Source: Amorphochlora amoebiformis (taxonomy: Eukaryota; Cercozoa; Chlorarachniophyceae). Taken from it: DNA of 64,000 nt. The stretch lies in assembly GCA_054601695.1 (NCBI GenBank), contig BAAHQB010000360.1, positions 62,001 through 126,000 on the forward strand, in the 5' to 3' direction. Shown here one piece after another: positions 57,654 through 64,000 of this stretch (position 1 is its first letter; every line of letters begins with the position of its first letter). The translations under genes were made by a program, and so were the position numbers. The notes below the pieces were generated by a model. The model made no database searches and was not told the origin of the DNA. It saw only the letters and a program-made list of their open reading frames with translations.

Positions 57654-58850
57654 CATATATATAGTAGGAATGGGCATATTCGGCCATAGTTTAAACTTCC
57701 CATGCAAGTATTCTAATATAGCATTTCTAAGCATACTAACAACTAGTCAGATGCGGCCTTATCAGTTTATTGCCATTTTGTTGGCGTACTGAGGTAGCGG
57801 ACATGTAGATTGTCGGCCGTTGGAAACGAAATTGAAAGAGAGAGCGAAAAAGAAACGGAGGAAGAGCGAGGGAGAGAAAGATCGAGAAAGAAACAGAGAG
57901 AGAGAGAGAAAGAGAACCTTAGAGAGCAAGAGAGAACGAGAGAGAATTAATAGAGAAAAAGGCGGTTCAAGACCGGCGAGAGAATATTCTAGCCGTGAGA
58001 AAAAACATATCATACCCCCCGACCCATCATAAAACGTACCCCACAATCTCCCCATCCTAGGTTTTCCTAAAATCACCTAAATACATTGGTTAGCGGAGGA
58101 GGGGGGGGGGCGGGAGATTGGTTGATTGTCACCTTCTGCTGCCTGGGATGTCAGGGCGTGTCACGAAGTTATATTAACTTATATAGCTCATCTAATCCCG
58201 GGATTTCATGCGGTTTTCGGGGGGTTTAATGTCCATGTGACAGACCGCGTGACATTCGAGTATATGATGTGACGTCACAACCACATTATGTGACGTCACA
58301 ACCACATCATCTCTTATTATTCCAAAGTACTTCTCAGAAATCCCCGGGAATTGACAAAAATCCCGGGGCTAATATTCATTATTAGAAAGATTAATTCAGG
58401 AGAAACTACCTAAAATGAATTTTTAATCCGTCGAAATCGAGCGTGACATCGGGCGTGACATCATCTCCGATGCCGCCATGTCACATGTCCAATCGGCGCG
58501 AGACAAATCGCACGTATAAAGGAGGAGACGGTAGGCGTATATCCAGGAGACCCACACTGTTTTGTCAGGAGAATTGGCGTAAAGGGGAATGAGAAGGGAG
58601 GGGGGACCAAATTCTAGAAATTGATTCATGTGCACAATTTCTGATATATACTGCAAAACTTAGGGTCATAAACTATTTTATTACGGTATTGTGTGACTAG
58701 TCCAGTATACTCAATATACCCTTGATACAATACTATGAAAAATAAAAAACGCATATCATATGATATAGTACTGTACTGTTCAAAATGATTTCCATGTATA
58801 TAAACTCTAGATACTATATATATATATAGAGTATGATATACATAGATACA

Positions 58851-58942
<92 letters not shown>

Positions 58943-59087
58943 GCAGTCTATCAGTACATATATCATGATATTATATATATATATATATAAATATATATAT
59001 ATGTAATACTATATACATATATATATACATATATATATGAATATATATCCAATATATAAATGCATATATATGTATATATATATATAT

Positions 59088-59132
<45 letters not shown>

Positions 59133-59335
59133 AATACATGTATATATGTACACACACACACACACACACATATATATATGTATATATACATATATATATA
59201 CAAACATATCATAATATCGCATCCGCATCCACATTCTAGGTTTAGAGATTGTATTACAATGAATTCAAGTGTTGTAGGTACGCTGAGCCAGTCGCGACTT
59301 AGTACCCTAGAGTATGACCACGGTATCCGACGGTC
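56940..59335. other. Region between the membrane-protein gene and the thioredoxin 3' end
   Basis: It holds AT arrays (57120-57660, 58855-59200), a GA-rich tract (57830-57960) and about 1 kb of mixed sequence (57660-58800) with the CRE-like repeats. A minus-strand ATG at 57804 opens [20 protein letters not shown] and could be the first exon of the membrane protein; this is weak. No other exon is supported. Confidence 0.5.
58267..58307. promoter_or_regulatory. Tandem CRE-like palindromes
   Basis: Two copies of ATGTGACGTCACAACCACAT, period 21 bp, each holding the full palindrome TGACGTCA bound by bZIP (CREB/ATF) factors elsewhere. A TATATAAG lies on the minus strand at 58185-58178, about 80 bp on the side of the membrane-protein gene. 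A plus-strand TATAAA lies at 58515-58520. Which gene it serves is not settled. Confidence 0.5.
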
Positions 59336-63223
<3,888 letters not shown>

Positions 63224-63421
63224 GATTGGATTGGTGGTCACTGAGGGACAACTGTGGGACGTACCGTGAGCAGGTACCAGGGACAACCGCGGGACAACGA
63301 AGACCGTCACTACCGGGGTTTAAAATTCTTCCTCGGCGGTAAGTCTCCAGAAGTCTCCAATGAAACCCGAGACACCCACATAACGAGGATCACAGTTTCT
63401 GGCCGGCGTGGGGACGAATAG
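63224..63421. promoter_or_regulatory. Compact divergent promoter region
   Basis: About 200 bp lie between the thioredoxin ATG (-) and the coiled-coil ATG (+, 63424). It holds three to four GGGACAAC-type words and a CGGCG|GTAAGT donor at about 63339-63346, which suggests a 5' leader intron (to 63421) on the plus strand. It has no AT array, unlike most non-coding sequence here. Confidence 0.5.
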
Positions 63422-64000
63422 AGATGCAGTCGAGGGCCGTCCAGTTGGAAATTATGTGCCATGGATACAAAGATCAGGTTGAGAAGCAAGATGACACAAT
63501 ATATGCTCTCGAGAAGCGAGTCAAGGAGCTTGAGGGGAAGCTCTGCAGCAAGAAGCTGGTCATCCATTCCATTTGCGAGGCCCACAGGCAGTTCAACAAG
63601 CAAAGGTGGCGATTTTCAGCATCAAATACTGGAGATTGCGTAGGGGCAGCTTAACGGGTTGAAACTTCGGAATCTCTTTCATAGCCGATGCGTCCAAACC
63701 TCCTTAACATGTTTGATTTGACAGGGATAAGTGGATGAATGACGTCCAAGACAGCTACTTCCAAGATATTCTTGCACTCCAGGAGGAAATGTACCAGCAC
63801 CAGCACGAAGAGGGAGGTAATTAATGAATAGCCACTACCATTCGCCTTGTCACTGTTGGTATTATGCAGAAAACTCCAAATACGAAATCACCTTCGCCGA
63901 GGTTCAGAACGACAAGGCTCGCAAGGAACTTAGGGCATCCATGACCCGTCGCATTGGAGAGGGATTCTCTCTCGAAGAGGCTCGAGAAAAGGCCCTTAAA
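63422..64000 (+). CDS. Coiled-coil protein, 3' partial
   Basis: Exons 63422-63605, 63726-63815 and 63871-64000 (open at the window end), phases 2 then 1. Translation from ATG 63424: MQSRAVQLEIMCHGYKDQVE, a heptad-like stretch YALEKRVKELEGKL, then DKWMNDVQDSYFQDILALQE, then YEITFAEVQNDKARKELRAS and SLEEAREKALK. Charged, helical, with coiled-coil periodicity; I do not recognise the family. Introns are short (about 120 and 55 bp) and free of AT repeat, in sharp contrast to the other genes. ATG 63424 may be internal if the upstream leader exon is coding. Confidence 0.75.

Noticed and set aside
57570-57792. Plus-strand open frame ending at 57792
   Set aside because: Its first half is AT-repeat translation; the rest has no recognisable motif or supporting exon.

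Overview
This is nuclear DNA of an intron-rich microbial eukaryote. At first sight it looks like junk: about two thirds is (AT)n microsatellite, with GA/CT and CA arrays and many degenerate TTAGGG/CCCTAA blocks. Reading the islands of complex sequence between the repeats gives short exons (20-180 bp) with GT..AG borders. Almost all of them join in compatible phase into recognisable proteins. The long apparent ORFs of Ile-Tyr, Ser-Leu or Arg-Glu repeats are translated microsatellite, not genes. The lineage cannot be fixed from sequence alone. TTAGGG-type repeats, very high intron density, a plant-type heparanase and a thioredoxin with a signal-plus-transit-like leader would fit a protist with a complex plastid; this is inference.

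Layout. (1) 583-7387 (+): 3' two thirds of a mitochondrial citrate/tricarboxylate carrier (SLC25A1 type), 12 exons, 5' end not found. (2) 7989-26400 (-): heparanase-like GH79 glycosidase, at least 24 exons, with an unusual C-terminal membrane anchor; its N-terminus is probably at 27.4-28.8 kb. (3) 29807-37161 (-): Notum/pectin-acetylesterase-type (CE13) secreted esterase, 12 exons. (4) 36400-37840 (-): small zinc-finger protein whose exons interleave with the 5' exons of gene 3. (5) 38164-42932 (+): complete YrdC/Sua5 threonylcarbamoyl-AMP synthase, 10 exons. (6) 43518-56939 (-): multi-pass membrane protein with an H-x-H-H-Y motif, resembling fungal LCCL-domain membrane proteins. (7) 59336-63223 (-): complete thioredoxin, 6 exons. 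(8) 63422-64000 (+): start of a coiled-coil protein running off the window.

The genes are not an operon. Genes 1/2 and 5/6 are tail to tail; 4/5 and 7/8 are head to head over about 320 and 200 bp.

The most striking observation is a recurrent pattern: introns of at least four of the genes hold decayed partial copies of a neighbouring exon, each flanked by AT repeat and each keeping one splice junction. One carrier exon has five such copies; the heparanase catalytic exon has three, all with stop codons; two other cases have become tandem arrays of decoy donor-like or acceptor-like sites. Introns appear to have grown by repeated duplication of exon-plus-microsatellite units. Telomere-like arrays also sit inside introns, sometimes supplying the splice-site bases. 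All exon calls come from reading by eye; transcript data would be decisive.
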